The position numbers and the translations under genes are program-made. A stretch of 25,673 nucleotides of DNA from NCBI GenBank assembly GCA_002308595.1, contig DBWH01000055.1, forward strand, positions 20,493 to 46,165, given 5' to 3'. The notes beneath the pieces are model-generated. The model was not told the origin of the DNA. It did not search any database and was given only the letters and a program-made list of their open reading frames with translations. This DNA is from Mageeibacillus sp. UBA1243. GTDB taxonomy: Bacteria; Bacillota; Clostridia; UBA1212. Of this stretch, positions 24,703 to 25,673 are shown piece after piece (within the stretch, counting starts at the first letter, position 1; each line of letters opens with the position of its first letter).

Positions 24703-25673
24703 ATGGCTTTTATTTATTCGGAACCTTCACGTACCTTTAACGAGTATCTGCTGCTGCCGGGATATACGACCAAAAAACATATCCCCTCAGAAGTTTCGCT
24801 GAAAACACCTTTGGTTAAATTCAAAAAAGGTGAGCAGCCGTCGATCACTCTCAACATCCCGCTCGTGTCTGCTATCATGCAGGCCGTTTCGGACGACAAC
24901 CTCGCGGTTGCGCTTGCAAGGTGCGGCGGACTCTCGTTCATCTACGGATCTCAGAGCATCGAATCCGAGGCCGAGATGGTGAGAAAGGTTAAAAACTTCA
25001 AGTCCGGTTTTGTTGTGAGCAAATCCAATTTAAGGCCTGACGCGACACTCCGCGACGTGCTCGCACTCAAGGAACAGAACGGCTTTTCGACCGTGGCTGT
25101 AACTGCAGACGGAACAAGCACGGGAAAGCTCCTCGGTATCGTCACAAGCCGTGACTACAGACCGAGCAGAATGACGGGCGACGAAAAAGTTGAAAGCTTC
25201 ATGACTCCCTTCTCAAGACTGGTTTACGCAAGAGAGGGCGTTACGCTCAAAGAAGCCAATGACATTATCTGGGACCACAAGGTCAACTCGCTTCCAATCA
25301 TTGACGATAACGACAATCTGAAGTATTTCGTCTTCAGAAAGGACTACGACTCGCATAAGGACAACCCGGACGAGATGCTTGACAATAACAAGCGCATCAT
25401 GGTGGGCGCGGGCATCAACAGCCGCGACTACAAGGAGAGAGTTCCCGCACTCGTAGAGGCAGGCGCAGACGTTCTCTGCATAGACTCGTCTGAAGGCTAC
25501 TCGGAGTGGCAGAAGGATACGATTGAGTGGATAAGAAGCGTTTACGGCGACTCGGTAAAGGTCGGCGCAGGAAACGTTGTTGACGGTGAGTCGTTCAGGT
25601 TCCTTGCCGATGCGGGCGCCGACTTCATCAAGATCGGTATCGGCGGAGGCTCCATCTGCATCACACGTGAGCA
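24703..25673 (+). CDS. guaB: IMP dehydrogenase (3' end beyond window)
   Basis: It oxidises IMP to XMP with NAD+, the committed step of GMP synthesis, in the cytoplasm. The visible part is 323 codons from ATG at 24703, with AGGAGG four bases before ATATG. The N-terminus ([25 protein letters not shown]) is followed by a CBS pair (about residues 100-225, with [14 protein letters not shown] and [11 protein letters not shown]). The barrel resumes with [11 protein letters not shown], then [12 protein letters not shown] and [12 protein letters not shown]. The active-site loop [11 protein letters not shown] has the catalytic C319 just before the window edge. The form matches the IMPDH type common in Clostridia. 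Monocistronic start with its own promoter. Confidence 0.96.
   Translation, partial: MAFIYSEPSRTFNEYLLLPGYTTKKHIPSEVSLKTPLVKFKKGEQPSITLNIPLVSAIMQAVSDDNLAVALARCGGLSFIYGSQSIESEAEMVRKVKNFKSGFVVSKSNLRPDATLRDVLALKEQNGFSTVAVTADGTSTGKLLGIVTSRDYRPSRMTGDEKVESFMTPFSRLVYAREGVTLKEANDIIWDHKVNSLPIIDDNDNLKYFVFRKDYDSHKDNPDEMLDNNKRIMVGAGINSRDYKERVPALVEAGADVLCIDSSEGYSEWQKDTIEWIRSVYGDSVKVGAGNVVDGESFRFLADAGADFIKIGIGGGSICITRE

Overview
The window is about 25.7 kb of moderately GC-rich DNA (roughly half G+C by eye). It looks like a Gram-positive, probably uncultured gut-type Clostridia (Oscillospirales/Ruminococcaceae-like). The pointers are Firmicutes-style Shine-Dalgarno sites (AGGAGG), lipoproteins with large solute-binding domains, OmpR-type regulation, an Hsp33 with the Firmicutes CxC/CxxC zinc site, a Clostridia-style IMP dehydrogenase N-terminus, and a DUF6106-like two-pass membrane protein. 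The taxonomic assignment is inference. No tRNA, rRNA, CRISPR, transposase, integrase or phage gene was seen.

Layout. (1) Minus strand, 1-1734: a two-component pair. The response regulator is complete; the histidine kinase overlaps its 3' end and runs off the left edge. (2) A divergent, repeat-bearing intergenic region (1735-2159) leads to a cytoplasmic GH36-like alpha-galactosidase (2160-4220), then the redox chaperone Hsp33 (4288-5199). (3) An MBOAT O-acyltransferase (5343-6875) is followed 15 nt later by an AlgJ/AlgX-like (DHHW/SGNH) extracellular protein (6891-8783). This is the usual pair for O-acetylating a secreted polysaccharide. It ends at a perfect 12-bp terminator stem. (4) After a ~490-bp structured intergenic region holding a perfect consensus promoter (TTGACA-17-TATAAT) comes a tightly packed eight-gene operon (9276-22799): giant membrane-anchored solute-binding protein, permease, permease, NHL-propeller/Yip1 membrane protein, DUF5696-like type II membrane protein, permease, permease, solute-binding lipoprotein. 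It ends at a second strong hairpin. (5) A DUF6106-like membrane protein and a transglutaminase-like lipoprotein (22897-24527). (6) guaB (IMP dehydrogenase), with its own promoter and a hairpin/T-run leader, cut by the right edge.

The most unusual gene set is the operon at 9276-22799. It encodes two complete sets of carbohydrate-type ABC importer membrane and binding parts but no ATPase, so a shared MsmX-like ATPase elsewhere is implied. Wrapped between the two sets are two large surface-facing membrane proteins with no transport motifs. Together with the cytoplasmic alpha-galactosidase and the nearby two-component system, the region suggests glycan capture, surface processing and import, next to a module that acetylates the cell's own surface polymer. 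That linkage is inference.

A second, sequence-level signal runs through the whole window. The octamer CATTGGCG (or its complement CGCCAATG) occurs at least 18 times, where under one is expected by chance. It lies on both strands, in genes and between them, and often forces codons that look uncommon here. It resembles a genome-wide signature word such as an uptake sequence, a HIP1-like element or a protein/methylase site.
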